Source: Nautilus pompilius (Eukaryota > Mollusca > Cephalopoda > Nautilida > Nautilidae). From it: 64,000 nucleotides of DNA. The stretch lies in contig JACATO010001153.1 in the NCBI GenBank assembly GCA_018389105.1, positions 34,033-98,032 of the forward strand, written 5' to 3'. The notes beneath the pieces are model-generated. The model was not told the DNA's origin. It made no database searches and saw only the letters and a list, made by a program, of their open reading frames with translations. Positions 1 to 13,300 of the stretch are shown here, piece by piece (position 1 is the first letter of the stretch; each line of letters starts with the position of its first letter). Made by a program: the position numbers and the translations under genes.

Positions 1-594
1 AGCTGCTCACTCATTTACCGTGTGAAGACGAACCCTTTTATTTTAAGTCAGTATTTTGAAAATGTATTAGTTTTCAGTAGAGAATTGGCTTCTTTCAGAA
101 GGTTAAGAATTAAAATCATTTAGCAAACTCCACGGTGAAGGGATTGAGAAGATATTTGTCAGTTTAGGTAAATTATTATCTCTAAATAAAGCATCTCAGC
201 ACTACTGCTAGCTTGAGATCTGTGTGGAAGTGTGGTGTGCCTTGCGTGGCATATGGATTTAAGGTGGACAATCAGATCAGAGAATGTATAACTATCATAA
301 TATAGTTTTTTTTTATGTGGATGTGTTTAAAAAACCCATTGCACCATTATTGTCCTATTTGTGAAGAACATCAGGAAAAAGGGTTTTCTCCCTGTATAGC
401 CTGTCTTGTTGTCTAGTTTGATCAGATTTGAACTGGAATAAATTTTGGTGCCTGTGACTTCAGGTCAGAACCGTTTTTTCCTGACAGTTGACATTTATGG
501 TTTCAATAATCCACACTGAACAAATTGAAGATATTCTGATTGGCACAATGTTTTAGATAATGTTCTGTTTATACAAGGTCCTTTCAGATAAAGG

Positions 595-860
595 GAGTTC
601 ATAAATAAAACAAGTGACCAGGTATTATGTATTGAACTGCATCAACTATGTAGTCTCCTGTTTTGTAACACATGCTGTCCAATGTTTCTCTCACAATTTG
701 ATACCCTCCTAATAGAGCTTTTTGGTTGCTGTATAAGCCACAGTTGCACAGCCTGTTGGACCTTGAGATCAGTGGCAAATCTTTGGCCATGAAGAATATC
801 TTTTAGGAGTCAAAAGAGATAGAAATCAGATGGGGCAAGATCTGAACTGTAGGGATGATG
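595..860 (-). mobile_element. Mariner-type transposase fragment (C-terminal end), decayed
   Basis: Read on the - strand, 813-851 encodes YSSDLAPSDFYLF, the third-aspartate region of mariner/SETMAR-like transposases. After a stop and a small shift comes LKDILHGQRFATDLKVQQAV and then a weakening match to about 600. No TIR was recognised. The reading frame is broken, so this is a fossil in a UBXN4 intron. Sequence from 900 to 1200 may be more of it but is too degraded to call. Confidence 0.7.
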
Positions 861-1367
861 GTAGTGGTTAAATGTGCAGTCTGTTCAGAGTGTCAGAGTT
901 GTGTCCATTTGCTAGGTTTCAGTTGGTGAAGCACCTTTAGTCCTACAGGTTGCTGCTCTTCTCTAGTGCTATGCATTTGTACTCTTACATTAATGCTTGG
1001 TGACAGCATTTACCATTTCAACACAGGAAGAAAGCACTGATGTGAATGTTGCCTTTATTTTCTGAAACTCCATACATGAGGTTTTCAGGCTAACAAATTG
1101 TTCTGGTCAGATTATAATGGACAAAGGCACCAGTTCAAGTTTTCAAAAACTGGTTTGGTCTTAATGATAGTTTTCATGAAAGTCTATGCTGGATTTATAG
1201 AATTTAGAAGTGGTTAAGAATGAATTTTCTTAATTAGTACATTAGGTTTCCTCTTGATTTGTTTAGTCTTTTTGTTTCTGTTCATTGAGGAAGAAATTTC
1301 TGTCAAGTTTTACCTGATGATCGGTTTACCTTTAGGAAACTGTTGCATGTGTTTTCATCCATTTCAG

Positions 1368-1490
1368 GACTGAACGCCAAGCAAAATACCTGATGCATAA
1401 AGAGGAGCAAGAATGTGCAGAAAAAGCAGCAAAGGAGTTGAAGATGCATGCGGAGCAGAAAGCTGTTGCAGAAGCTGAGGCTCACCAAAG
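1368..1490 (+). CDS. UBXN4: UBXN4 exon: coiled-coil segment before the UBX domain
   Basis: The acceptor is TTTCAG before 1368 and the donor is GTTGAG at 1491. It begins with the last base of a codon and ends with two bases of the next. It encodes TERQAKYLMHKEEQE followed by an Ala/Glu/Lys-rich helix. Confidence 0.9.
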
Positions 1491-4400
1491 GTTGAGTTGG
1501 ATGACATCTGTGCACAGAACAAATTGTTTCTAACCAACACAAGAAAAAACAAATGAAAAACACATTCATGTATTAAAATGATTTTAGAATAGTTGAAAAT
1601 TTTTTTTTTTTTTAAGGTGTCTCTAACTGCTGAATTTTAATGAACTATAAACTAACTAAAACAAAAATTAAAATGTTACAATTTGTAGGAGTTGTATGGA
1701 AAATAGGAATTGTGATCTCAGTAAACCAGCGTAAATGAAACTCCCTCGTTACTTTTAATTTGTAGCTTGATAACTGAAAAATGCGATGAACAGAAAATGT
1801 CGCTGGCTGCCACTTTGAAAACAATTTAGTAGATGCAGACACTTCTGTTACTGTTTGTAACAATAGAAGCCGTCTTTGATGAAAATGTGAACTCAAATTT
1901 AGAAAAATAAAAAAACTTATTAGTGAATAATTTAATCTAGTGTATTAACTTCTTCGGACTTGGTTTGAAATTGATTCTTCCAAATTTGCAGTACTTTTTT
2001 AGCCACCCACCCCACAATGACTAACATTGTTTTCTCCTCTGGTTGATACACGTGCGTGAGATTGATTGTTCATTTTCTTGTTTTTTATTTCTAGGCAGAC
2101 TTCTCGTCTACAATTTCGTCTACCAGATGGCTCTTCTGTGACACACCAGTTTGCCTCCAGTGAGCCACTTTCAACTGCTCAACAGTTCATTGCTCAGGTG
2201 ACTATTCTTATTTTAATCTTTTAGGTTTTTTATTTAAAAAAAACCTCTAAAGTAAAGAGTTGCTTATACATTTAATAAAACAAGGGGAAAAAAACATAAT
2301 ATAATAGTGTTGACTTGGACAAAATGACAAGAAGGTACAATGTTCCCTGCCTGTTGAAATACATATTACTTGTATTAGACACCCTTATTGGATCTTATAT
2401 CCACTTAAAATTTAACTGTTATCTGAAAACTTGGCTTGTTGCCATTTTCAGGATAGTACCGGTAAGTAGTGCTTCACTTAAGGTTAGCTTTATGGATTAG
2501 ATGAGAATTTAATAGAACATTTAGCTTTCCATCAATTGCAGCCATCTGACTGCCACATGACCTTACAAAGATACACGTGTATCTTTTCTGACTTAGTTGT
2601 TCCTCTGTATGCATTGTCAGTAAGACCAAGTATCTTCTGTAGCAGCTGACTTATACTTGTGTGTCTGTTTCAAAACGTACTATCTGCTATAATCCCACTT
2701 GCGCTCTTGGTTCTTTATCAAATGCATTTGCCAAAAGTTTAACACCAAATTTCTTAAGTTGTGAAAGTTTGATTGCTGTACTCTTCATGCAGTTTGATTT
2801 GTATCAGTAGTTTTAAGTAGAAGTATGGATGGATGCCCATTCATCAAATGATTCATAGTCACACTGCTTTATTTGCTGACCAGAAGCAGTGCACTTACAT
2901 AATATAGTGTTAGTATCAATTATAATCAAATTTAACTGTCAGATTAGTCAATTCTAAGGTATTTATATTATTATAGTAGCAACAATAAATCACTTTTGTA
3001 AAATATACTTCACTTTCTGATGTACTGTTGAACTAGAAAATTGGTTTGTCATTCTGCTTAACAGCATTTGAACCGTTCAGTGACACTATCCACCACCTAT
3101 CCGAAAAGAACATTCACATCAGACCACATGTCTAGCAGTCTGCTGTCCCTGGGTTTGGCTCCGAGTTCTGTGGTACTAGTCATTCCAGTAAGTACACGCA
3201 TAAGACTTTCTTCTCTTTTTGCTAAGAAGAAATTATGTATATTTTACATCTGTCAGATTGGTTGCTTTTTGTGTGTGTCTCTGAAAGCTTTCACCATACA
3301 CAACATTCTTGAGTATACTTTTTCTGCTGGAACAGTTGTTCTTATATTTCTAAAATTTTATTAAAAGTTAAATCTGTTGAATTTATTAGAAACTCTCTCT
3401 CAAAATAATGATGGGGTGGTAATCAAAAGGATATCCTAAAGACAATACGGAAGAAATTTTTAGAAGCAGCTTTGTCTTTTGTTAACAGAAGAAGAAAACA
3501 TGCCAAAATTACAAACAAAATACCTGCAGCCAGGTTAACATGGATACACAAGGTACAGGATATTTAAATTAATGATACTTATGTTGAGGAAAAAAATATT
3601 TCTCAAGCATAAGAAACAGGTTTGAGGTGTTTAATAAAACAGATTTCATAATTTTAACTTTGCCTCTGTACAGAACCTGGTCAAAAGCATGACTCATCTA
3701 CTTTACAATTGAATGGTCTTAATGTATGCAGAACTACAGTCTCAACATTTAATGTAGTATACACAGATCTGTCTGAAGTGGGAATTCTGATCTTAAATAA
3801 GAAGTAATATCTTAATTTAATGTTAGTTTTAAAGGAGAACCTCAATAATAATTGAGGGAATATCATGAATTTTAATTGTACAAGTTTCTGCAAATGATTA
3901 CACTGAATACCTTGAAAAAGAATATTTTTTTAGTAGTATTAGCACAAGATAAACAATTTTTGGGAACAGTATTTGCTTTTTCAACAAATTTTAAAGGGTA
4001 ACCATTTACTATCGTAAAAATAATTGCCTTGTGGAAGCAAGAAAAGAAAGATTTTAAGCACAATGTAGAAGAACTTTTAAAAAAATATTCTTGAAAGATC
4101 ATTTGTCAAACACTGGTAAATGTAGATTTACAGTAAACATTTACCTGAAATGTCGCTAGCATGGTTACATACGCTATCCAGAAACAACAAATGGTTGTCA
4201 ACCTTAGAGTCAACACTAAACTGTAAATACAAAAGTTGCTGGTCAAACCAGTCCAACAAAAAAGGGGCTTTAGCATCAGAAGAAACTACAACAAGTGTAT
4301 CATCTACACTACAGACAAAAATTAAAGGTAAACTTCTATTGTAAGATGAAAATGTGTGTCCATTTATATTATGGGAAATATTTGCTAGGACTGGGCGAAG

Positions 4401-7155
4401 GGGGGAATCTTATTGCAACATCGTCCTCTTGTATGTAGAGATCAGTTTGGAACGTGAAACAGGAGCCAGTAGTAGAATAAAACAACTGTTTTTAACAAGT
4501 TTTCAGGTAAAGCAGAAAGGCATGATATAGTTTAATAGCACCATTGCAACAGTAAATTCTAAAGGAAGATTAGTAATAAGGATGCTGTGTGAAAGCTATA
4601 CATTATAGCACAACCATTTTTACTTATTTTAGGTTCTCTGAACTAACAGGAAGTTCATCCTTGTAGGTTTATTAGAAATAACAATCATTTTGATGAGAGA
4701 ATTTATCTTACTAATCTCTTTTTGAGGTGCTTAAATAAACCTGTGTAGAAATGTTGGAAACCTTGAATCAGCTAACAGATGATGGATGCTTTGAGGAGAA
4801 GGAAAATCCCTGATCCTGAAGAATGACAATGTTTTTATTTTTAAATAGATTTTTTAGAGGAAGTCTTCCAGCTTTGCAAATATTGCCTTTTGTAAGATTC
4901 AGAATTATGAAAATGCTGTGTGGCAAAAATAACTGACAGAATTCAACAAATAATTGAAATTACTGTCATCATGGGAAAGATACTTTTAAACATTGACAGA
5001 ACCTTCGAAGCAGAAACAAAAAATTGCCAAGATTCAGCTGGGAGGGTTGGAGCACTGCTAAAGATAACTTTGTTAGTACATTTTATAAACAAAAGTTTAA
5101 GAATCACCTTGGCAATGTAAAAAAAAATGAAATGCTGGTACAACTATTGAACATGGTTATCTCCCTTTCGACTTTTAATTATTTTATAAAATTCTTTGGC
5201 GTTGGGTTTTTTAACTTGCTTGAGTAACTACAGCAAGGGAGATAATTAATGAATATATATATATCATTGGTGCTGAGAAGCTAAAGCAAAAAGTTATAGT
5301 TGGATAAGCCATTTGTTGTTTGTGTTATTCTTTTAAAAAAAAAAAAACATGCACTTCCCTCTGCATTCTTAGATTGTTTTGTCATTAGTCACTAATTTAT
5401 AGTAAAATGGCACAGTATAGTGAAATACCAATCCTTTCATTAATGCCAATGTTAAATTGATAGTAAACTAAATCATTAATATATATATAATTGAAAATTT
5501 AATATTTTGTTTTTGTTTTTTGGTTTGCATACCTGATAGATTCTAATAATATCAGTTCTTTACATTTTGAGTTTTGTAATCTTTGGATGATGATTATATA
5601 CTTTCTAGAAATTTTCCATTACACTTTACTATTCCACATTTCTGTAGTATTGACATAAAGTCTGGTATAATATATAACCACTGATAAATAGTGCCAGTTT
5701 TGTACACCTCACCATTGCAGCACCAGGGGGTCATTGAGAAAAAAATGGAAAGTGGAGTAGGTCTTCTGAACATGCTGATGGCGCCAGTTGTTATGTTGTG
5801 GAACTTTGTATACTCTATGATCTTTGGACAGTCACCCACAGCACCAGCTGCCTCAGCAGCATTACAGAGAAAACAAGAGAAAAATACTGATAGTGCATCT
5901 AGTCAGTCTGCCAGACCTCAGACGTAAGTAGTACTACTTGTTATGCTCTTAGCCAGTAATTAGGCATTTGCTGTTGTAGCAGCCCAAGGTTTAATGATTA
6001 ATTAATAGTCACTTTTTTTCTTGTTCATGATAATTTAAACCAAAAAAGTGTGTGGAGCATCTTTAAAACAAAAGTAAAGTATTATTATTAACATTTTTAT
6101 GTTAATGACATAAATTTTATCTGATTATCACATAGCCATCAATGGCTATGGTAAAAATCTGGACTTTACGTCTGCACTTTGGAAAACAATATTTGTAAAT
6201 TGCTTTAATTAGTTGATCAAATCAAGTATTTAATGATGATAAATGATTAACTGAATATACTTTATGCTGACAACTAAAATCACCTCAACTTTTCCTTTAA
6301 ATTCGAATATACTTGTTGATGAAGGAAACTCAAATGGTATTCTTTAGCTATAATCAAAAAAATATTAATTTTTAGTCACTGCTGATCAACATTAAAAAAC
6401 TTGCAGGAAATCTTTTTTCCTCATTTCAAGAGGAAGTATCGATACTATAAATTTGCCAGCTTTTTTGCTATTACTATTGAAGGAAGTAACAAATATTTAT
6501 GTGAAACAAGCATTTGATGGCTCAGTAGTTAGCTTACCAGACTGCCAGGCCTGAAGCCCAATTTAAATGCTCAATTAGGATTGGCTTAATTTGGTCTACT
6601 TCCCTGGCATGATGCGTGATCTCTCCTCTTCACCATCCAGTTGTATATTCTTCTGGACTCTGGTTTCCCCCTAAAAATTAAGAATTTTAGTGGGGATTTC
6701 CTTGTTGAAATCAGAGATGCCTTTCTTTCCAGGATCATCTCATGTAGAGAGGTTATTTCCCTTGTTCAGACTGGTGGTGTATGACACAACAACAATTAAG
6801 ACTTTAGAAAAGTATTCAGTAGTTCTTAGACATTAAAATGTTGTGATAGTCATTTATCTGTCAAATTGCTGAGCAGCATATATGCACCTGGCGGAAGCAG
6901 TGGAAATCAGTTCACAAACTGGTCACTCGCACCTTTAATTGTGCTGTGTGAAAATTTTAATATTTCTAATACTTTTTTTTCTTTGCTTACCAAAGTTATG
7001 TTCCTTCTTCTAACTTATTTCTTCATGGCTGTAGGGCCTACAGACGAAGAACTCCTATAAGCAGACAAGAAGGCAGCATTCACAGGTTTAATAATCAAGA
7101 TGATGATGATACAGACACTGCTACCTGGAATGGGAACTCCACTCAACAGATGTAG
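1368..7155 (+). CDS. UBXN4: UBXN4 (UBX domain protein 4, erasin), 3' part of gene, five exons
   Basis: Joined exons 1368-1490, 2095-2197, 3065-3187, 5721-5923 and 7035-7155 give one open frame of 673 nt with GT-AG introns and consistent phase, ending in TAG. UBXN4 is an ER-anchored adaptor that recruits the p97/VCP ATPase through its UBX domain during ER-associated degradation (family knowledge). Seen here in order: a Glu/Lys/Ala-rich coiled-coil segment (exon 1), the UBX domain starting LQFRLPDGSS and ending SSVVLVIP (exons 2-3), a hydrophobic intramembrane stretch LLNMLMAPVVMLWNFVYSMI (exon 4), and the acidic tail ending TWNGNSTQQM, which matches the vertebrate C-terminus closely. The N-terminal thioredoxin-like part lies upstream of the window. 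The UBX loop that is normally FPR reads YPK here. The gene converges with MEIOC. Identity is near certain; only the exon borders rest on hand inspection. Confidence 0.95.
2095..2197 (+). CDS. UBXN4: UBXN4 exon: first half of the UBX domain
   Basis: The acceptor is TTTCTAG and the donor GTGACT. The exon completes a split Arg codon and encodes QTSRLQFRLPDGSSVTHQF and onward to TAQQFIAQ, the beta-hairpin and first helix of a UBX fold. Confidence 0.92.
3065..3187 (+). CDS. UBXN4: UBXN4 exon: second half of the UBX domain
   Basis: It is 41 codons in phase 0 between a TTAACAG acceptor and a GTAAGT donor. It contains TYPKRTFT where the family usually has FPRREFT, and ends with the last UBX strand SSVVLVIP. 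Confidence 0.92.
5157..5245. repeat. Small inverted repeat with TTATCTCCCTT arms
   Basis: The 11-bp arm TTATCTCCCTT (5157-5167) is exactly inverted as AAGGGAGATAA at 5235-5245, enclosing about 67 bp of AT-rich DNA. It could be a miniature inverted-repeat element. It lies in the UBXN4 intron before the membrane-segment exon. Confidence 0.5.
5721..5923 (+). CDS. UBXN4: UBXN4 exon: membrane-embedded segment
   Basis: The acceptor is CATTGCAG and the donor GTAAGT. It encodes a hydrophobic stretch of about 24 residues (GVGLLNMLMAPVVMLWNFVY onward), equivalent to the ER-membrane hairpin of UBXN4, then a Ser/Ala/Gln-rich linker. Confidence 0.92.
6515..6790 (+). repeat. tRNA-derived SINE-like repeat, copy 1
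   Basis: The head reads like a tRNA: a box A-like GGCTCAGTAGTTAG, then CAGACTGCCAGGCCTGAAG and a degraded box B-like CCAATTTAAATGC. The body contains GGTTTCCCCCTAAAA and TTTTAGTGGGGATTTCC, shared with the copies near 45.1, 51.1 and 40.6 kb. The end contains GGTTATTTCCCTTG, a variant of the motif seen in two promoters in this window. Exact ends and target-site duplication were not found. Confidence 0.55.
7035..7155 (+). CDS. UBXN4: UBXN4 terminal coding exon
   Basis: The acceptor is GGCTGTAG. It encodes AYRRRTPISRQEGSIHRF, an acidic DDDD run and the conserved end WNGNSTQQM, then TAG at 7153-7155. Confidence 0.93.
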
Positions 7156-7321
7156 AGTTTTCATTTTTTGGTGTAAAGAAAATGTATATTCTTGCGCACT
7201 ACAAGAGTACCAGGAATTTTACTTTTGGTCAAATTATTATAAATACTTTTCTGTTGCACTTTGTAGTAATAACTGGATTATTTAGTTGGAATTAGTTTTA
7301 TTTTAAACACAGGTCTAAGGG

Positions 7322-7332
7322 ATTAAAATAAA
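7322..7332 (+). terminator. Probable UBXN4 poly(A) signal
   Basis: Overlapping ATTAAA (7322-7327) and AATAAA (7327-7332) lie about 170 nt after the stop codon. This suggests a 3' UTR of about 200 nt with cleavage near 7345-7355. Other AT-rich hexamers occur further on, so a longer UTR cannot be excluded. Confidence 0.5.
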
Positions 7333-7350
7333 AATCTGTATTAGAAGGAT

Positions 7351-10300
7351 AAGGTTATTTTAGTTATTTAATTTAATCCTGCATGTGATTTTATTTTCAA
7401 ATATTAATCTGATATTTCTCCTCTCAGAATCAAATGTGGCATTAGCTGCTTGGAAAGAGAAGCTGATGTGGGGAGGTTAGTGCTTTTCAAACTAGTCACT
7501 GCTTGTTCGGTAGTCATATTTAGGACTAATGCAAGGTGGTGATTGTAATTTACCCTGTACTGAAATATGTTTGTCAAACCCTGAATCAGTTAAAAAGATT
7601 ATTCTAATTTAAAGTATATATGTATATGTGTGTGGATAATGTTCAGAGAGATCTGGTTTGATTAGAATAGGAGAAAGTTTTTGTAGTAAACACTTGACAT
7701 TATTCGCTACCCTGGCCATAATTTTGTTTTCCACTCCCATTCAGTTACTAAAAGTGGTAAATTTCATCTTGATGAAACTGTTAACTGGAAATAGTAGTAA
7801 GCTGCTTTGGGTGGCCCGATACTTTTCTTTGGCATCATCAGACATTTTTCTAAAATGTTTTGCATCTTTTAATCTGGTCTGTTATATTCAGTCTTTACAC
7901 CAACATGCCATGCCATTCTATATTTGTTAGCAACATCCTAGCTTTAGCTCTCTATACAAGTGACATCATCTATCACCATTGTTGCATTTTATCACTTTAA
8001 GAAAAAATGACAATTTACACCAAGGTATAGTAGATAAATTGCTTGTTTTTAAATATTCATTAGCTATCCTTACCTGATGTGTCCAAAAATATTACCTGTC
8101 AAAATGTTCAAGTACGACAGAATAAATACTTTTCAATGGGAAATCATCTCCACTTGCAGGTGACAATAGGTTGAGCGCAGGTATCACAGATTTTTGTTAA
8201 TAAAAGGATAAACCTATCCATTTATTTTCATTTATTCTTGTGTATAATGTTATTCCTCTGATTGATTGGTTGATGCCAAAATGTAATTTTGGGCACTTTC
8301 AAACATGGAAATCTGATTGCAAGACAAACAGATTAAAATTGAGTTTCATTTTAACTTTAAGATTTTAGTGAACATAATACATGCAGATATTTATGCACTG
8401 ATTAAAGAGGGAACAAATAGTCTTCAATGTAATCTACACCATAGAAATTTAATGACGGTTTTGTAGTATTGTTCAACTGCTGTTGCTGAGTATTAATATC
8501 TATACAGTGGCAGACAAAAGTGTAATAACAATAGCAGAACAAGCCAATTGAAATGTAAAATGTGTAAAAATAAACATTTCAGCATAAGCATTACACTGAT
8601 AGAAAAGCTATTGTTGTTTCAATTCACATATATATCAACATGATCAGCAGTAAATACTTTGCATGCATTCACTTTTCTTACATTATAATGGAATTTTATT
8701 TGTCCACCATGCCAATATACATATTACAAACACTGGAAAAATTATATTTTGTAATTTAAAACAAGGTTACAGATGTAAAGGTAATTGATCTCTCTGAGCC
8801 ACCATAATTAGAAACTAGGTAGCTGCAATAATAACTAAAATACAGATAATGTTTCTGGATGCAAGAAACTAAATTGTTTGGTTTATTTACAATTTATCAA
8901 TATCAGTTATTTTCACATGACAAAATTAATCTGTTAACAATGGTTCAGTTTGCTTCATCCCAATAATATTGTGTAAATAATTTTCTCTCAGGTCAGATAT
9001 TGTCTTAGCTTGTAATGCATTAAGTCCTTTTGTGACATCTGGTTTTTCACCATGAGAGTAAAGGTGCATCATTAGAATTCTATCTTACATTTATATTCTT
9101 TGAGGGTGGGTGGTTATATCTTTGGTCATGCGAACATATAGTCTGACAGTTTACTTGCAAAATTCCCTGCTACATGGTGGCCATCTCAATACTTGAATTT
9201 CTTTTATTTTTAATGTACATTATGGTACTTTTCCTGCATCTAAAATTGTTACATAAGACAATGAATACAATCATCAATAGCTTAATTCATTGAAGTGGAC
9301 TATCGTTTACAATGATATTTTGTGAAATATTGTTTCGGTGCTGTGTTTAGATTATTGTTAAAAACATGATCGCTGATTCTCCAGCCAAAACAGACTTGCA
9401 ATGGAAGTGCATGTTCACTGCTGTCTGACTAAATTAATGTTGATCCATTTAACTATCCTCTAGGTTATTTTTCTTCTCCCTCCCTCTGATATTAGTCTAT
9501 GATCTACACATTCCTGGAAATAAGGGGTGTCAAATAGAATACACTCTTATATAACAAAGGAAAGGGTAGGTACAGTTAAATTGGAGATATTTGCAAGGAT
9601 ATTTTGTATACAAATTTAAAAACCTGCCTGAATAAACATTTGATTTATTATATTAAATTTGTTATTCTAAAAGTTCATTTGTTTTCTAAAATGTTATGAA
9701 CATAATGATTACTCCTTGAAGTGATCTGAGGGATTATGAATATTAGACACTGGCAATGATTTATTTCACGAAGTAAAGGCAAGGTTGAGAAGAGATAGAG
9801 AGGTATTTCTTAAGATATACAAGACATCCACAGGAAAAGGAAAAAAAATATTATTTACAGATGCTGATTAAAACTGGTATAAACAGTTACTCAATTCTTT
9901 GTTAATGAAAACACAACTTTATTGAGAAGTGTTTGTGGCAGAAGCTATGTATGTTAAGGACTGCATCTGATTTTTTTTTGTAAGTCACTAAACTCGTTTC
10001 TGCTCGCTTTTTTCCTAAGAAAACTGCCAACATCCTAGCTAGTTCTCACACATGCTCAACTTACAGTAATAATAGAAGTTCCTTTTAAATACTTGTTGGA
10101 AACATACCTGACAAGACTTAATACATTTAAAACTTTTATATAGCTATTTCCTTACACAAATTCCAAATTTTAACTGAGTAACCAGGGGTCTGGTTTCTTT
10201 TTCTCCAAATACTTTGCCATTTATTCTTCTCTTTTACTATTCAATGTTTTTAAGTCTGACTTTGTAAATGCTCTTAATATTTTATCTGTAGATTAACTTT

Positions 10301-13300
10301 TCAAGCACTACATGGTGTTAAATCATAAATGATTTCAGTATTCGTTAGTAACTAACAAATAAACCAGATGTTAGAAATTGGTGAATTGTACTAAAACATC
10401 ACCTATAATTGTCAGTCAATCTAAGAGTAGTGATGATGATAATAAGACATCTCTGTGTTGTTTAAAATCTGGAAAAAATTATACAAGTATGAACCACAAT
10501 CCTGCAAAGACTGGTTTAGTTTTTAAGATTAAACTTGTGAAACTGCAGTATTTTTATCTACAAAAAGTACCAATTAAAACTTTATCTGAAATCTGGAGAA
10601 TTTTGATATTGTGGTAGGCTGAACAATTCTTCTTATCAATTTTTTTGGGTTTTGCATAACTTTTCCATGCATGCAAGATCTTAAAAACAAGTCTTAATAG
10701 ATTTACCTAAAACAAAAAAGGTAAAATGGTCATTTAAGGCCAGTGTGAAAAAACAAAAAAAAAAAAAAAACCCTTTATTAATCTGATTTTTTAGAAACAA
10801 GATAAACTTGAAACTACAACTGTATACTATTAAAATATGTAAGTATATAAATCAATCTGTGTTGGGTTACAGGTAATCACGGCAACAGACTTAGCAATAC
10901 AATGTTAAAATGCTAACAGATCAATTTTCTTCCACTTGCTTTCAAACAAAAATAATAAAGAAGCTGTCAGCAATTTTTCCTTTATTTCACAATTTGCTTC
11001 AAACAGTCTGCTGCCTGTTTTCTAGAAAGTGTTACTTATGGGCAATCCATAAATAAAAATCATATACAAGTGTCAGTCAAGGTTGTATGCACTCTTTCCA
11101 AATTTAGCCTGGTCAAATCACCAATCAGAAAAAAATCTGAGAGGGGAGGGGCTGTTTTTGTTTGAGGGGGCTTGCATGTATTTCTACAAATGCTATCAAT
11201 CAAGTTTCTAGGATAGGACAAATGTATGTATGGATTTTAAAAGTAATTCACAAAGCATTTGCTGAAACCAAAGCAGATTAACATTTTCACTTTATTTTCT
11301 AGTTGTACTATGAAAATTTATGCAGAGCCCTGATTATTTTTTTGTATACTCATGCTCATTCTTGCAATGTAACCTTTACATATACAATTCTTCTCCCCTG
11401 AAGCATTTTGTATTGAACTATAATTAAGCAAACTTGTTTGTTTTCTGTGCATGTTGTCATTATAATAAAACACTTTATAAAACAGGTCTTAATATCTTTT
11501 ATCATATACTGCCTAGATTTTGTTCAGTAGCTCATTAAATAATGTTAAATGAAATGCAAAACATGTATAGCAGCAGAATCTTGACACAACACCAAGGGTT
11601 CTTCCATGTTAGAAATATACATGTATATAGAGATGAAGCTATGGTTTCAGGACTAACTCCTTGTCATGTCATGTCATTTTTTTTTTTTTCCTAACAATGC
11701 TAATTGTGGAAAAATGCACAATTCTTACTCACATGAGTAATAACCAATAGAGTGCTATGTATATATTAAAAATATATCTTGAGCTTTCATTCCTTTAATT
11801 TAATGAGGGGACCACCATAAAAGAGAAGGCACAGTTAGGGTGTAGAGTTTCAATGGAATTCAACTCAGAAGGCACAGAACAAATGTGTGCAGCTAGGTAC
11901 AAAAAAAAACAAAAATTAATGTTTAGAAAGTAATTGCTTTTTGTAAATGTAATAAAACCATGAGAGATTTTTTTTAAAAAAAAAAATAATCATCATATCC
12001 AAGCCTTTAAAAAATTGGTAGATTTGTTGTACATCAGTGAAGAAAGGAGAGAAAAATAAAAAGAACTTTAAAGAATCTGTATTGTTCCTAAGAGGTACAT
12101 TTTCTTTTACTAAACTTTCACAAAGTTTCTACAGAGTACATTCCTTAAAATTTGGGGAAAAAATAAGAGAAAAATATGAAAATTATCCTGTATTGTCTCA
12201 AAAAGAATTCAAGCATAAGTTGCACTTGCAGAGAACAGTGCTAGAATAATACAAAATAGAGTACATCCATTGCAGTATGCTCAAATAGTACTATACATAG
12301 TCATGCTAGTATTGAGATTAGTCAAAATTTGCATCATAAAGAAAAATTTATTTAAATAATGGTCACTTAGAAAGGTGCACACAACATAATATAAGATAGA
12401 AACCTATAATTTTCATGCCTAATACCCTGGTTCTTGTCAACAGTAACTTTAAGGAAAAGATATTTAAAATAGAGCCCTATAAAGGAATTATACATCTTAC
12501 ACATTGTAGTGTAGCTTAAACTTTCATATCTACACCATAAATGAATATAATGCAAACCAACTTCTATTACACAGCTAAATTCAGGAGTAAGTGCAATCAA
12601 AAGTCATCTTAAGAAAAACTATTTAATGTTGATCATAGATAATATAAAGATCATAACTTTATTAATCACAAACAACAAATCTAGGAAATGTACATAAGAG
12701 GATGTTAATTTACCATCACACCCAATATTTGTTACATTCCAAAAAATTACCATTTCTTGCCATTTCTGCCTGTGTGAATAGAGTTTTATCAACAAACAAT
12801 GATTTTTTTTTTTAATTTTTAAAAATCTTTTAGTACTGGTATTAAAAGGCATTAAGTCAACTATTGTTATTGCAGCAGAGTAAATGACATCTAAACAGCT
12901 GGAAGTTTTTATAGTAGTCAAGATGTATAATCAGAGATTCATTATTAACTATAAAATTCATTGCAATTCAGGATTTTTTGTTGTTGCAAAAAAAGGCAAG
13001 CAGCCTTACATCATTGATCATACAAGGTTTCCAGGGGAGTGGAGTAAGTAAATGAATTAAATCTGTAAAAATTAAACTTACTGAGACTCATGTCATGAAT
13101 ATTTCTCTCTGAAGAAAAAAATTACAGAAATGATATTGTTTAACTTCCTTGTAATGGAATATATAAATGGATTTCTTTGATCAGCAATATTTAGGATACA
13201 AATGCAACTTTTCAAAACTAAAAATGCTAGTTTTTTTTTACAATTTACTTGCATGTCTTTCAATGTTACAATTTTAAAAAAATGAAATTTGACCTTGATA

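Noticed and set aside
4150..4344. Possible extra UBXN4 exon (64 codons, + strand)
   Set aside because: UBX exon 3 joins the membrane exon in phase without it, and the peptide matches nothing in the family.
8502..8545. Tc1-like terminal repeat (CAGTGGCAGACAAAAGT)
   Set aside because: No inverted partner or transposase fragment was found nearby, so it is too weak for a feature.
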